Position numbers and translations under genes: made by a program | Shown here: one piece after another, positions 24,913 to 32,742 of the stretch | Layout of the letters: the number at the start of each line of letters is the position of its first letter | Position numbering within the stretch: position 1 is the first letter of the stretch | Source of the DNA: Methanothrix sp. | Lineage (GTDB): Archaea > Halobacteriota > Methanosarcinia > Methanotrichales > Methanotrichaceae | Direction of reading: 5' to 3' | Assembly (NCBI GenBank): GCA_018052825.1 | Contig: JAGPMN010000008.1 | Span: 1-48,012 of the forward strand | DNA: 48,012 bases | The notes under the pieces: generated by a model | What the model saw: the letters and a program-made list of their open reading frames with translations, nothing else | The model's database searches: none | Told to the model about the DNA's origin: nothing

Positions 24913-25836
24913 TCACACGGCTCCGCACCCGTCACCGCCGTTATTGCTGAAATACGGCCTTCTCAGGCTGTTGGCCTGCTGCAGCAGCTCCTCGATCTTC
25001 CGGCTGTCGCAGGTGTCGATATCAATCAGATTATCGCTTCTCAGCAGGCAGGGCTTGATCCTCCCGTCCGATGTCACGCGCAGGCGGGTGCAGTTGGCGC
25101 AAAACTCTGTGTTGTCCATGGGCCGCACCACCTCCACCTCCGCCCCGTCCAGGAAGTACTTCTTGCGGCGGTGCATCTCTCTCACGCGAACGCGGTCCGC
25201 CCGGGCGGCCAGCCGGCGCTCTACCGCATCGATGTCCCCTGATATGCCCAGACCGCGCAGGTCGAGCAGCTCTATGAGCTGCAGGATCAGCCCCTTTTGC
25301 CTGGAGAATTCGATGAGGTCGGATATCTCGCCCTGGTTGTCTTTGAGCACAACGACATTCATCTTGATTGGGGCAAGACCTGCATCCATGGCGGCATCAA
25401 TTCCCTTTACAACCCTCTCGAGGCCTCCCTCTCCTGCTCCGGTTATGGCCCGGTATGTGCCCGGCTGCAGTGAGTCCAGGCTCACATTGACCCGGTCCAA
25501 GCCTGCGGCTGAGAGGGCCTGGGCCTGATCTGCCAGAAGGATGCCATTTGTGGTCAGTGAGATATCCATCTCCTCCGGCATCTGCCCCAGCAAAGAGGGC
25601 AGGCTTCTGCGCAGCAGAGGCTCGCCGCCCGTGAACTTCAGAGAGCGCACCCCCAGCCGCGCGCCGGCCCGGGCAACACCCACAACCATCTCATCCGAGA
25701 TCTCCCTATCCGGGCAGATCTCTCCCTCGTGATGGCAGTAGATGCAGGAGAGGTTGCAGCGGGGAGTGATTGCAATGCGCAGGCCGGTCACCTTGCGGCC
25801 AAAGGAGTCCACCATGGGGGTTTGCATGTCAGGCAT
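24913..25836 (-). CDS. moaA: GTP 3',8-cyclase MoaA
   Basis: A 307-residue radical SAM enzyme that makes the first intermediate of molybdopterin/tungstopterin from GTP. The N-terminal cluster motif CNLSCIYC lies at 27-34 and GGEP at 70-73. The C-terminal cluster motif is CANCTRLRVTSDGRIKPC (246-263). Archaeal MoaA lacks the C-terminal Gly-Gly of bacterial forms; this one ends GGDGCGAV with an extra cysteine. The cofactor would serve formylmethanofuran dehydrogenase and other Mo/W enzymes. No other moa genes are adjacent. Confidence 0.93.
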   Translation of the reverse strand: MPDMQTPMVDSFGRKVTGLRIAITPRCNLSCIYCHHEGEICPDREISDEMVVGVARAGARLGVRSLKFTGGEPLLRRSLPSLLGQMPEEMDISLTTNGILLADQAQALSAAGLDRVNVSLDSLQPGTYRAITGAGEGGLERVVKGIDAAMDAGLAPIKMNVVVLKDNQGEISDLIEFSRQKGLILQLIELLDLRGLGISGDIDAVERRLAARADRVRVREMHRRKKYFLDGAEVEVVRPMDNTEFCANCTRLRVTSDGRIKPCLLRSDNLIDIDTCDSRKIEELLQQANSLRRPYFSNNGGDGCGAV

Positions 25837-25858
25837 CTCTCTCTTGCTGCTCGTATTA

Positions 25859-26245
25859 TTAGTATTCGATCTCTCCCAGGCTGCGCTTGAGAAAGCTGAG
25901 CAGTATCATGGAGACGATCATGCATACAGCCAGGCCGGACAGTACCTCCTCTGCAGAGTATCTGTGCGCCTTCATGCCGTAGATTATTCCGCCCGAGATG
26001 AGGGTGAGCATCAGTGTGGCGATGAGAGAGACCAGCATTGACCAGAGGATAGAGCCCACCTCATAGCGCTCGAAGAATGAGGCTGAGAGGACGAAGGCTA
26101 TGGCGGAGATGGTTAATATGATGGAGAAGGGAAGAGACGGTCCGTAGCGAAAGAGCTGGATCAGCCCCATGGCAAGGATCATCATCACCAGCGAAAGGAG
26201 GCCTGTCGCAAGAAAAGCCTTCACTATGAAGTTATCAAATCGCAT
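25859..26245 (-). CDS. small four-helix membrane protein
   Basis: A protein of about 128 residues starting MRFDNFIVKAFLATGLLSLVMMILAMGLIQLF, with four hydrophobic segments and short charged loops (RYGPS, FERYEVGS, KAHRYSAEE). A longer frame up to 26371 exists, but its first 42 residues are Arg/Pro-rich and overlap the coding end of the upstream exported protein. A minus-strand TATA-like element at about 26287-26295 also favours the short form. It begins 22 nt upstream of moaA and is probably a separate unit or a short operon with it. I do not recognise the family. Confidence 0.6.
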   Translation of the reverse strand: MRFDNFIVKAFLATGLLSLVMMILAMGLIQLFRYGPSLPFSIILTISAIAFVLSASFFERYEVGSILWSMLVSLIATLMLTLISGGIIYGMKAHRYSAEEVLSGLAVCMIVSMILLSFLKRSLGEIEY

Positions 26246-26330
26246 CTCCACTTCAATGCAACCCCTGCCTTTATTGGACCGCATTGAATATAAAGATTCT
26301 GTTAAATAGAGGAGGGGGGCGCCGGCCCGT

Positions 26331-27212
26331 CTACTCCTTCCTGGGAAACTCGGCCTTCGCCGGGGTGTCAAAACAGGTGCAGTCGAATATGCCTGTTGCC
26401 GATTTGAACGGCTTCTTGTCCAGGCTGTTCATATCCGCGAATCCATTTGAGCAGCATGGCAGCCAGTCGTCGGCCTGATGATTGAGCTTGTACTTATATT
26501 CGTGGGAGATGTTCTTGGTTATGTAGTATGTTCCCCGGTAGTCCTCATCTATGAGTACGGCCTCGCTGCCATTCTTCCGGACTTTATCCAGCACGCCGAC
26601 GTGGCCCAGTCCCGTGAAGGCAGCCTCAAAGTTCAAATTGGTCCTGGAGTCGCTATCTATTTTGGATTCGAAGATGTCGGACGAACTGGTGAGCTTCCAG
26701 TATAATTCCGCAGAGAGGTTCTTGCTGAGAGTGGTTGCATCTCTAAATTCGGCATTCATTGAGACGGCTGAGATATGGTTGAAAAGGGCGGTCTGCTCTG
26801 AGCCCCTGGAGTGGAATGTGATGGGAAGGGAGTACTTGCCAAGTTGCATGCTGGACGGCGCATAGGAATAATCCACGCCCTCCAGGAAGACGATGCCTCT
26901 GTCGCTTGTTTTGCTGTATTCGTCTTTTTTCTCATCATATTTGGCCCCGTTCCGGGTGTTCAGCTTTGAATCTGTAGCAAGGCTGCCGCTGCCGTGAGCA
27001 GTGTTGCTCAGGCTTAGATTTGTGACGTCCGTGCTCTGATATGTACTGAAAAATCCATTTCCATCCACATTTTGATCCATATGATAGATATATCTCATAT
27101 CAAAGGTCGTATCTGTCTGGCCGCAGGACAGGCCTATGAGGACCATTGAGAGCAAAATTGCAGACGCAAGACATTTATTCCACTGGCTCAAATATCTCCC
27201 TCCATGAAACAT
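26331..27212 (-). CDS. exported protein of unknown function
   Basis: Up to 293 residues with an N-terminal signal peptide (CLASAILLSMVLIGLSCG). The mature part is polar, rich in Asn, Ser, Thr and Tyr, predicted mostly beta, with several NxS/T sites suggesting a glycosylated envelope protein. The C-terminus carries a CC...CTC cysteine group (DWLPCCSNGF, IFDCTCFD). The ATG at 27212 lacks a ribosome site; a TTG at 27191 follows GGAGGG at good spacing and gives a more usual signal peptide. A minus-strand TATA-like element lies at about 27257-27268. No family recognised. Confidence 0.7.
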   Translation of the reverse strand: MFHGGRYLSQWNKCLASAILLSMVLIGLSCGQTDTTFDMRYIYHMDQNVDGNGFFSTYQSTDVTNLSLSNTAHGSGSLATDSKLNTRNGAKYDEKKDEYSKTSDRGIVFLEGVDYSYAPSSMQLGKYSLPITFHSRGSEQTALFNHISAVSMNAEFRDATTLSKNLSAELYWKLTSSSDIFESKIDSDSRTNLNFEAAFTGLGHVGVLDKVRKNGSEAVLIDEDYRGTYYITKNISHEYKYKLNHQADDWLPCCSNGFADMNSLDKKPFKSATGIFDCTCFDTPAKAEFPRKE

Positions 27213-27524
27213 AAGACTGATCCCATACCTTTTTCAAGGATTTATGAGACTTATCCTTTAGTATTTAAGGAGTTTTCGGAACGTAAATAAGAATTATAAA
27301 TACGGATTTAAAATAAGTATCTTTGCTCTATATATGCTAAAAATTTCTACCGTATATAGCTGCCCTGATGGAGCCCGGGAAAGAAATAAATGCCAATTGA
27401 GGCTGGGCTGGAACTCACAGTATCATTTTCTAAAATATGATCTCAGGCCGCTCTGGGAAATCTATTTATACCATGTGAGAAGGAGATTATGAAGCGAATC
27501 TGAATTCAAATACTGAGGGATAAT
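27213..27524. other. AT-rich divergent promoter region without a gene
   Basis: This stretch of about 310 bp holds two promoter-like elements and no supported gene. On the minus strand CCTTAAATACT (about 27257-27268) faces the exported-protein gene. On the plus strand CTATTTATACC (27462-27472) faces the small Ser/Thr-rich protein gene. A four-codon frame MKRI at 27489 begins at the predicted plus-strand transcript start. The middle (27290-27370) is markedly AT-rich, unlike the GC-rich surroundings. Confidence 0.5.
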
Positions 27525-27827
27525 ATGCTATCATCCATGATGAGCACAGTTAGCAGCACCATGAGCGCGACGAGCAGTGCTACAAGCACCATGAGCGCTG
27601 CAAGCACGACATCCGTTGTCAGCACATTTGCCACAATCGGAGTCTCGGATATCAGCATTGTGACTGTGGTCTGCCTCATTGCCCTGCTCAGCGCCTCGGA
27701 GATTCTATCTGCCTCATCCTGCTGGAACAAGCGCCTCTCTACTATGCTGAATGTTGCCATAGTGCCAATGGTACTCACTTTCTTCCTGATCGTGAGCTAC
27801 AAGGTGATAGAGGTCCTCGGCACTTAG
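27525..27827 (+). CDS. small Ser/Thr/Met-rich membrane protein
   Basis: A 100-residue protein. Residues 1-37 are a low-complexity Ser/Thr/Met/Ala stretch with short repeats (STMSATSSATSTMSAASTTS). Two hydrophobic helices follow (about 42-60 and 74-95) joined by a loop with CWNKR. A GAGGGA ribosome site lies 4 nt before the ATG, and a TATA element lies about 60 nt upstream. The topology suggests a glycosylatable exposed segment anchored by a hairpin of helices. It stands alone between minus-strand genes. No family recognised. Confidence 0.6.
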   Translation: MLSSMMSTVSSTMSATSSATSTMSAASTTSVVSTFATIGVSDISIVTVVCLIALLSASEILSASSCWNKRLSTMLNVAIVPMVLTFFLIVSYKVIEVLGT

Positions 27828-27930
27828 ATGCTCGATCTATCTGCCGGGCATCGATAATCCCTCAGCAACTGTTTTTTCTTTCAGCATTTTCCTGCTCAGG
27901 TTCTCTGCCCTTCACCTCTTCCGTTCTCTC

Positions 27931-28776
27931 TCATGTCGCCTGTCTGTTCTTTCTCTTTAAAATATGGGCATAGAAGATATAGAGGAGGGCCGGCGCTGCG
28001 ATCAAATAGACCAGTAGTCCGGGGTCGAGAGGAGTTATCAAAAATAGGGATATGTTGGTCACTCCGTGCGCGAGGGAGATGATGGGCAGGCTTTTTGTGA
28101 GCCAGAACAGCAGTCCGAAGACGGCCCCGGCGAATGTGACATAGAGCAGCTCCAGGGGCAGGTGATAGCCGCTGTGCATGAATCCGAATATGATGCTGGC
28201 GGTGACAAGCCCCGCCCTGGGGCCAAGCCTTGCCTCCATCATGCTCTGCAGGGAGGATCTGAAGATGAACTCCTCCACAACCCCTACGAAGAATATCATG
28301 GTCACAATTAGAATGAGGACGTCTTTGATGTTTGCCCCCGGCGTCAGGATTTGGGGATGGATCACATTGTACTCCCCCCAGCCCAGTGCCAAGCCCACGG
28401 ATATGGCCAGGGGCAAATAGAACCAGAATTTTTCGAGGGTTAGTCCGGCCTGTTCCCTTCCTATAAAGCCCTCCTTGAGTATGAGGTATATGGGAATGAA
28501 CATGGGGGCATAGACCATGGCGTACGAGTACAGCGTCAAACTGAAGAACACCGGCATGGCCACATTCAGGAGCCGGAAGAGTGGCAGGAGCATCAGGGCC
28601 GGGTAAATCCTGTTGTCTGCATATATGAATGAGAGTATGAGGATTATCAGGTTCAGAGCGTGAATTGGCATCGCAGCGCCCGGATCTCCGATGAAGATGA
28701 ATATCTCAGCCAGTAGAACCAGTGCTACCGGGAATATGAGGTCGAGGCTGTATCTGGCGAGAAAATCGGTCTTCAT
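27931..28776 (-). CDS. CPBP-family intramembrane metalloprotease
   Basis: A protein of about 281 residues with eight or so membrane helices and the three Abi/CPBP motifs: EEFIFR, FGFMHSGYH and HGVTNIS. The Glu and His residues of these motifs form the metal site of Rce1-type CAAX proteases. Archaeal members have unknown substrates. A TTG at 28791 would extend it by five residues (MIHTR); the ATG at 28776 gives MKTDFLARYSLDLIFPVALV, with the first helix close to the start. Confidence 0.82.
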   Translation of the reverse strand: MKTDFLARYSLDLIFPVALVLLAEIFIFIGDPGAAMPIHALNLIILILSFIYADNRIYPALMLLPLFRLLNVAMPVFFSLTLYSYAMVYAPMFIPIYLILKEGFIGREQAGLTLEKFWFYLPLAISVGLALGWGEYNVIHPQILTPGANIKDVLILIVTMIFFVGVVEEFIFRSSLQSMMEARLGPRAGLVTASIIFGFMHSGYHLPLELLYVTFAGAVFGLLFWLTKSLPIISLAHGVTNISLFLITPLDPGLLVYLIAAPALLYIFYAHILKRKNRQAT

Positions 28777-28816
28777 CCTTGTATGGATCAATTCTTCTTA
28801 CGGATTAACTTTTAGA

Positions 28817-29218
28817 TCAATCCTGCGAAAGCCCTTCCATCTCTGCTGCGGCATTTTCCTGATCCGCCCGGGCGGAGTAGACTCTCTCCAGCAATCCCGC
28901 CAGATCCTCAATGCCCTCAATACCATCCTCGACAGGCCTGCCTTCGGATATGCGCTCGTAGACGACATCCCAGGTGGTGAAGGCATACAGGCGCATCACC
29001 GGCTCGCCTGCGGGCGTCTTTGCGATATCAGTCTCATAGAGCATCCAGCTGCCGTCCTCTTTCGCCACCTCGAAGTTCCTGGAGCACCCGCAGGCTCCGC
29101 CGCAAAGCTCTCCGCCGGCAAGATCTATGTAAAGGCGCGCCCAGGAGACGTATTTGGAGTAGCGGAGCACGCCCTCCCTGAGAACGGCAGGCCCCTCCCA
29201 TCCGGATAATGGCTTCAT
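28817..29218 (-). CDS. uncharacterised soluble protein with a Cys cluster
   Basis: A 133-residue protein with no signal peptide or membrane helix. A short cysteine group (ELCGGACGCSRNFEV, about residues 37-51) may bind metal. The region WMLYETDIAKTPAGEPVMRLYAFTTWDVVYERI looks like a small alpha/beta fold. The C-terminus is acidic and helical. An AAGGAG element lies 13 nt before the ATG, farther than usual. Its stop lies 41 nt before the CPBP protease start on the same strand, so the two may be co-transcribed. No family recognised. Confidence 0.6.
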   Translation of the reverse strand: MKPLSGWEGPAVLREGVLRYSKYVSWARLYIDLAGGELCGGACGCSRNFEVAKEDGSWMLYETDIAKTPAGEPVMRLYAFTTWDVVYERISEGRPVEDGIEGIEDLAGLLERVYSARADQENAAAEMEGLSQD

Positions 29219-29464
29219 CGGCTGGTAAATGCTCCTTCAGGATTAAGCCTCTTACGATGGATACAGGGCGGCCCCGCTGCCTAGCTGGTGGGGGAAGATC
29301 AAAAAAAGCTACGGCTGAGGATCGGCACGGCTCCATCAATTATATCGCTGCCTTTCCGGCCAGGCTCGGTCCGTCCTTTAACTATATGCAAGGCTAGCTT
29401 TTATGCAACCGTCCCTGGCATTCCGGATGCGGGCTGCAATTATCAAATGCCGGTGAGCGCCTTC

Positions 29465-29872
29465 TCAGGCCATCACCTGCTCCTTCAGGATATAGCGGAT
29501 CAGGTCCTCGGATAGCTTTGTCTCCCTCTGCAGCCTCTTTACAGTCTCTTCAATGCTGCTTCCCTCCGCCATGAGCGCATTTATCCTGCTCACAACCTTG
29601 TCCCCAATGGTATAGTACTCATCTATGTCCTTCCTGTGGCCCCAGACGTCTCCCTTGAGAAGCTGCACTCCCTGGATCTCCAGGAATTGCTGGGCGGCCC
29701 TGGACATGGTTTCATGGTAGGAGGGCGGGATCTGCACGGCCTTGAGGCGCGGACAGGACTGGACCAGGTTCATGACATCCATGTTGGATGCCCGGAAGGC
29801 CAGGTGAACTAGCTGCTCATTTCGGTTTAGATCGGAGATCTCCTTCTTGGAACTTACAACCCTCAGCTTCAT
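29465..29872 (-). CDS. DUF1699 family protein, copy 2
   Basis: A 135-residue paralogue of the protein at 13661-14062. It shares MKLRVVSS, SDLNRNEQ, VHLAFRA, the IQGVQLL-x-GDVWGHRKD-DEYY core and a similar helical C-terminus (LQRETKLSEDLIRYILKEQ). A TTG at 29884 would add four residues. However, a TATA element at 29894-29904 places the transcript start near 29872, so the ATG there is preferred and the mRNA is probably leaderless. Function unknown. Confidence 0.8.
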   Translation of the reverse strand: MKLRVVSSKKEISDLNRNEQLVHLAFRASNMDVMNLVQSCPRLKAVQIPPSYHETMSRAAQQFLEIQGVQLLKGDVWGHRKDIDEYYTIGDKVVSRINALMAEGSSIEETVKRLQRETKLSEDLIRYILKEQVMA

Positions 29873-29893
29873 GGTTCTAACCAATGCTCTTAA

Positions 29894-29904
29894 AATATTT
29901 ATAG
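29894..29904 (-). promoter_or_regulatory. TATA box of DUF1699 copy 2
   Basis: The minus strand reads CTATAAATATT, centred about 27 nt before the ATG at 29872. This decides between the two possible starts. Confidence 0.55.
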
Positions 29905-30105
29905 ATAATGGTAATCATAGTAATCCTTAATTAGATATACTGAAATGAGAAAGCTATCCCAAAGAATATTTATGCAAAGGCACTAAATGGCACAGATATC
30001 CGCAGATTTATGTCAATCAATAGAATATGTCTTTATGATACTATGATCTTTATATTTGAAAAGCCAGATCTCATCCAGCTAGCGCTTGTCTGTAATTTGC
30101 AGATA

Positions 30106-31101
30106 TCACCACACGCTATGAAGGGACCTGGCTTTCCGAAAGCCCCGCACAGCCTCGGCGCAGTTGGAGAGGATATTTGCCGCCAGCTCCTGGCTCGGCC
30201 ATGATCCCAGCCCGCAGTCCGGTCCAGTGGCAGCCAGCCGTTCGCCAAAAAGGTCATAGGCCCTCTCCAGCCGGTCCATCATCACCTGAGCTGTCTCAGT
30301 TTCCAGTATCTCCCTCTCCAGCCGGGCGGGGTCGTCCCATAGGTTGACGCCTAGCCTCTCATTCAGCCTGGCGGATATGGAGAGGATGTCCGTCCTGGCT
30401 ATCCCCGCCCTCAGATAGCTGCCCGTATCCTCCAGCATCCTTCTGTCTATGAGCTGCAGATAGTCTGGATGGGCGGCGGACTCAATTCCCACGATGCTGA
30501 TGCCCGGAACGGCAGCGCATGTACCGGCGAAGAGGGGGGAGTGCAGGTGCACCTCACAGTCCATGCCCCTGCAGGGTGCGCTGGCGATATCCAAAGCCCG
30601 CTTGATCTCGTCTTCTGAGAAGATGATGGCGGAGGATATCCCAAGGCTCGGCTCGTCCAGAGATGCCACGGACATCTTTTCCTCCTGCCTCGCCCTCTCC
30701 AGAAAGCGGGCTACGCTCTCAGCCAGAGCATAGAGGATGTCCGAATAGGCGGTGGTACCGAATGCGGATATGTAAAGCTCCAGCGGCCCGGTGACGCAGA
30801 CCCTCACCTTCTGGCCGGCCGGAACTGCAGAAAGCTCAAGGATTCTCGCAAACTCCCTTTTTATGATGTATGGGCTCTCCGACTGCGTGGGGTCGGCGAT
30901 CCCGTCCATGAACATGCGGATCATGTCCCTGAGCTGGGGATACGTGGGCGCCTCCACTCCCGCCCGCTTCTTCTGCTCCAGCACATCGCGCACGAGGTCA
31001 AGATACTGCTGCGCAGAGAGCCCCTTCAGGTGCACGCCTCTGGGAAGGGGAAAGCTTCCCACATCATCAAAGAATAATCCAGCATTTTTCTCTGCCATCA
31101 T
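30106..31101 (-). CDS. core methionine synthase-like (MetE C-terminal family) methyltransferase
   Basis: About 331 residues, a single barrel domain of the cobalamin-independent methionine synthase family. Archaeal versions lack the N-terminal half of MetE and are thought to take methyl groups from corrinoid proteins. Numbered from an in-frame TTG at 31107, the region aligned with the MetE zinc site reads VHLHSP (186-191), IES (208-210) and DCGLGS (297-302). His189, Glu209 and Cys298 can be ligands, but the Cys of the usual HxC pair appears replaced. It lies 48-54 nt downstream of threonine synthase, consistent with an aspartate-family amino acid operon. AGGAGA lies 11 nt before the ATG at 31101. 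Confidence 0.75.
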   Translation of the reverse strand: MMAEKNAGLFFDDVGSFPLPRGVHLKGLSAQQYLDLVRDVLEQKKRAGVEAPTYPQLRDMIRMFMDGIADPTQSESPYIIKREFARILELSAVPAGQKVRVCVTGPLELYISAFGTTAYSDILYALAESVARFLERARQEEKMSVASLDEPSLGISSAIIFSEDEIKRALDIASAPCRGMDCEVHLHSPLFAGTCAAVPGISIVGIESAAHPDYLQLIDRRMLEDTGSYLRAGIARTDILSISARLNERLGVNLWDDPARLEREILETETAQVMMDRLERAYDLFGERLAATGPDCGLGSWPSQELAANILSNCAEAVRGFRKARSLHSVW

Positions 31102-31155
31102 GGCCAACCATCTCCTGTCCTCGTGCCTCTCTCCCTCTTCACTTTTCGCCCCTCT

Positions 31156-32517
31156 TCAGATCTCCGCCTGGATAAATCGTTTCAGATATCCCTTGAGGGA
31201 ATCGTACCTTCCATCGATCCTCTCATACACCTCATCAAGCTCGTCCAGGCGGGCCATGGCGGGGGGAAGGGGCGGATTGATACCTGTGGCCCTCACAACC
31301 TCATCCGGGAACTTGGCAGGATCGGCCGTCTCCAGCGATACGCATGGCCCGGCGTCGCCGCACTCCTCCAGATATCTGAGCAGCCCCGCCCAGGCCACTG
31401 CCCCGTGCGGCTCTAAAAGAACGCCATAGCGGATGTAGGCCTCCTTGATGGTTCGGCGGGTCTCTTCGTCTGTGACCGAAACGGCATAGAGGTCTCTGTG
31501 CATGGCCTGCAGATCGGGCATTTTTCTCACACCCCCCCTCTCGTCCATCTGCCCGCCGTAGAGGGAGAAGATCCGGGCCAGGTTGCTGGGGTGGCCCACG
31601 TTCATGGCATTGGAGATGCAGTTCTTGCTGGGGCTGATGGGCTCGTAGGTGCCCGTCTTCATGAAGCGTGGAAACTCGTCGTTCTCGTTTGTGGCCGCCA
31701 CGAACTTTTTGGCGGGCAGGCCCATGCGCAAGGCGAGAAGCCCGCCCATCAGGTCTCCGAAGTTGCCGCTTGGGATGGAGAAGACGACCTCGCCGCCTGC
31801 TGGCGCGGCTCGCGACTGGGCATAGAAGTAATAGACAGCCTGTGGCAGCAGCCTGCCGATGTTGATGGAGTTGGCAGAGGAGAGGTTCAGGGCGGAGAGT
31901 TCCGGATCTACGAAGGCCTGCTTGACCAGCGCCTGGCAGTCGTCGAACTTGCCGTGCACTGCGAGGGGAAATACATTCCTGCCGAGAGTTGTCATCTGGC
32001 GGCGCTGCCTATCAGTCACCTCTCTCTCCGGGAAGAGCACCACAACTTTGACACTATCCAGGCCGTGGAAGGCATGGGCCACTGCAGAGCCGGTGTCCCC
32101 GGAGGTTGCGGTGAGTATGAGGATGCTCCTCTCCTCCTGCTTGAGGAAGTACTGGATTAGCCGGCCCATGAGCCGTGCGGCGAAGTCCTTGAAGGAGCAG
32201 GTGGGGCCGCGATCCAGGCGCATCACATATTTGCCGTCATATACCTTCTGCACAGGGACATCATAATTATAGGCATCATCCAGCATCGACCGCAGGGCGG
32301 AGTCTGCCACCATCTCACCCAGATAGGGCTTGACTGCCTCATAGGCGATCTGGGGATAGCTCATTTTGGGAAACTGCTGAATCAGCTCGCCGGGGAGCTG
32401 TGGAATTTTTTCCGGCATATAGAGCCCCTTGTCCGGGGCCTGGCCCGTCAGGAGCGCCCGGCGGAAGTCCACGCGCTCCGGATGGCCGTTGGTGCTGAAG
32501 AATTTGATGGCGGACAT
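31156..32517 (-). CDS. thrC: threonine synthase
   Basis: A 453-residue PLP enzyme converting O-phosphohomoserine to threonine. The PLP lysine is Lys110 in GPTCSFKDFAARLM. The substrate and phosphate loops ATSGDTGSAVAHAF and PSGNFGDLMGG are clear. The length and the N-terminus (FFSTNGHPERVDFRRALLTGQAPDKGLYMPE) match the bacterial/yeast-type long form rather than the shorter archaeal type. A minus-strand TATA-like element at 32543-32554 is about 30 nt before the ATG, and no ribosome site is seen. Confidence 0.95.
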   Translation of the reverse strand: MSAIKFFSTNGHPERVDFRRALLTGQAPDKGLYMPEKIPQLPGELIQQFPKMSYPQIAYEAVKPYLGEMVADSALRSMLDDAYNYDVPVQKVYDGKYVMRLDRGPTCSFKDFAARLMGRLIQYFLKQEERSILILTATSGDTGSAVAHAFHGLDSVKVVVLFPEREVTDRQRRQMTTLGRNVFPLAVHGKFDDCQALVKQAFVDPELSALNLSSANSINIGRLLPQAVYYFYAQSRAAPAGGEVVFSIPSGNFGDLMGGLLALRMGLPAKKFVAATNENDEFPRFMKTGTYEPISPSKNCISNAMNVGHPSNLARIFSLYGGQMDERGGVRKMPDLQAMHRDLYAVSVTDEETRRTIKEAYIRYGVLLEPHGAVAWAGLLRYLEECGDAGPCVSLETADPAKFPDEVVRATGINPPLPPAMARLDELDEVYERIDGRYDSLKGYLKRFIQAEI

Positions 32518-32742
32518 ATCTGGAAGGGGGTAGTATGCTGCAGATCTTTAAGCCTTTCTCACCGCCATCGCGGCCTTTCGGCCAGTGGGGTGAAAATGGG
32601 TTTTCCGCCGTTTTCCCCTTCTTGATGGTGATGGATTTTTAAGCTGCTGTGAGGGAATATTTAAGTATTAGTTGTCTGGTAATTTGGTCACAAATAATGG
32701 TCGTATCGGATTGGGAGATAAATATAACGAGGAGGAAATGAG
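32518..32742. other. intergenic region between thrC and hdrE with hairpins
   Basis: A region of about 225 bp. From left to right it holds the thrC promoter on the minus strand; a GC-rich stretch with GGCCTTTCGGCC; a larger potential hairpin in which GGGG-T-GAAAA (about 32587-32596) can pair with TTTTCCCC (about 32611-32618); a T-run near 32636-32640; and the hdrE TATA. The hairpins lie before the hdrE transcript start, so they are more likely DNA-level or antisense features than hdrE leader structure. Confidence 0.4.
32656..32668 (+). promoter_or_regulatory. TATA box of hdrED
   Basis: GAATATTTAAGTA is a strong archaeal promoter element. Transcription would begin near 32688, giving a leader of about 55 nt with a strong GAGGAGG ribosome site at about 32729-32735. 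Confidence 0.6.

Noticed and set aside
29219..29464. gap of about 245 bp examined for a tRNA or small RNA
   Set aside because: No cloverleaf, T-loop or conserved A/B box sequence is visible; only weak hairpins near 29420-29460.
29905..30105. AT-rich gap with several TATA-like strings
   Set aside because: Apart from the promoter of DUF1699 copy 2, the strings have no matching gene start; AT-richness alone explains them.
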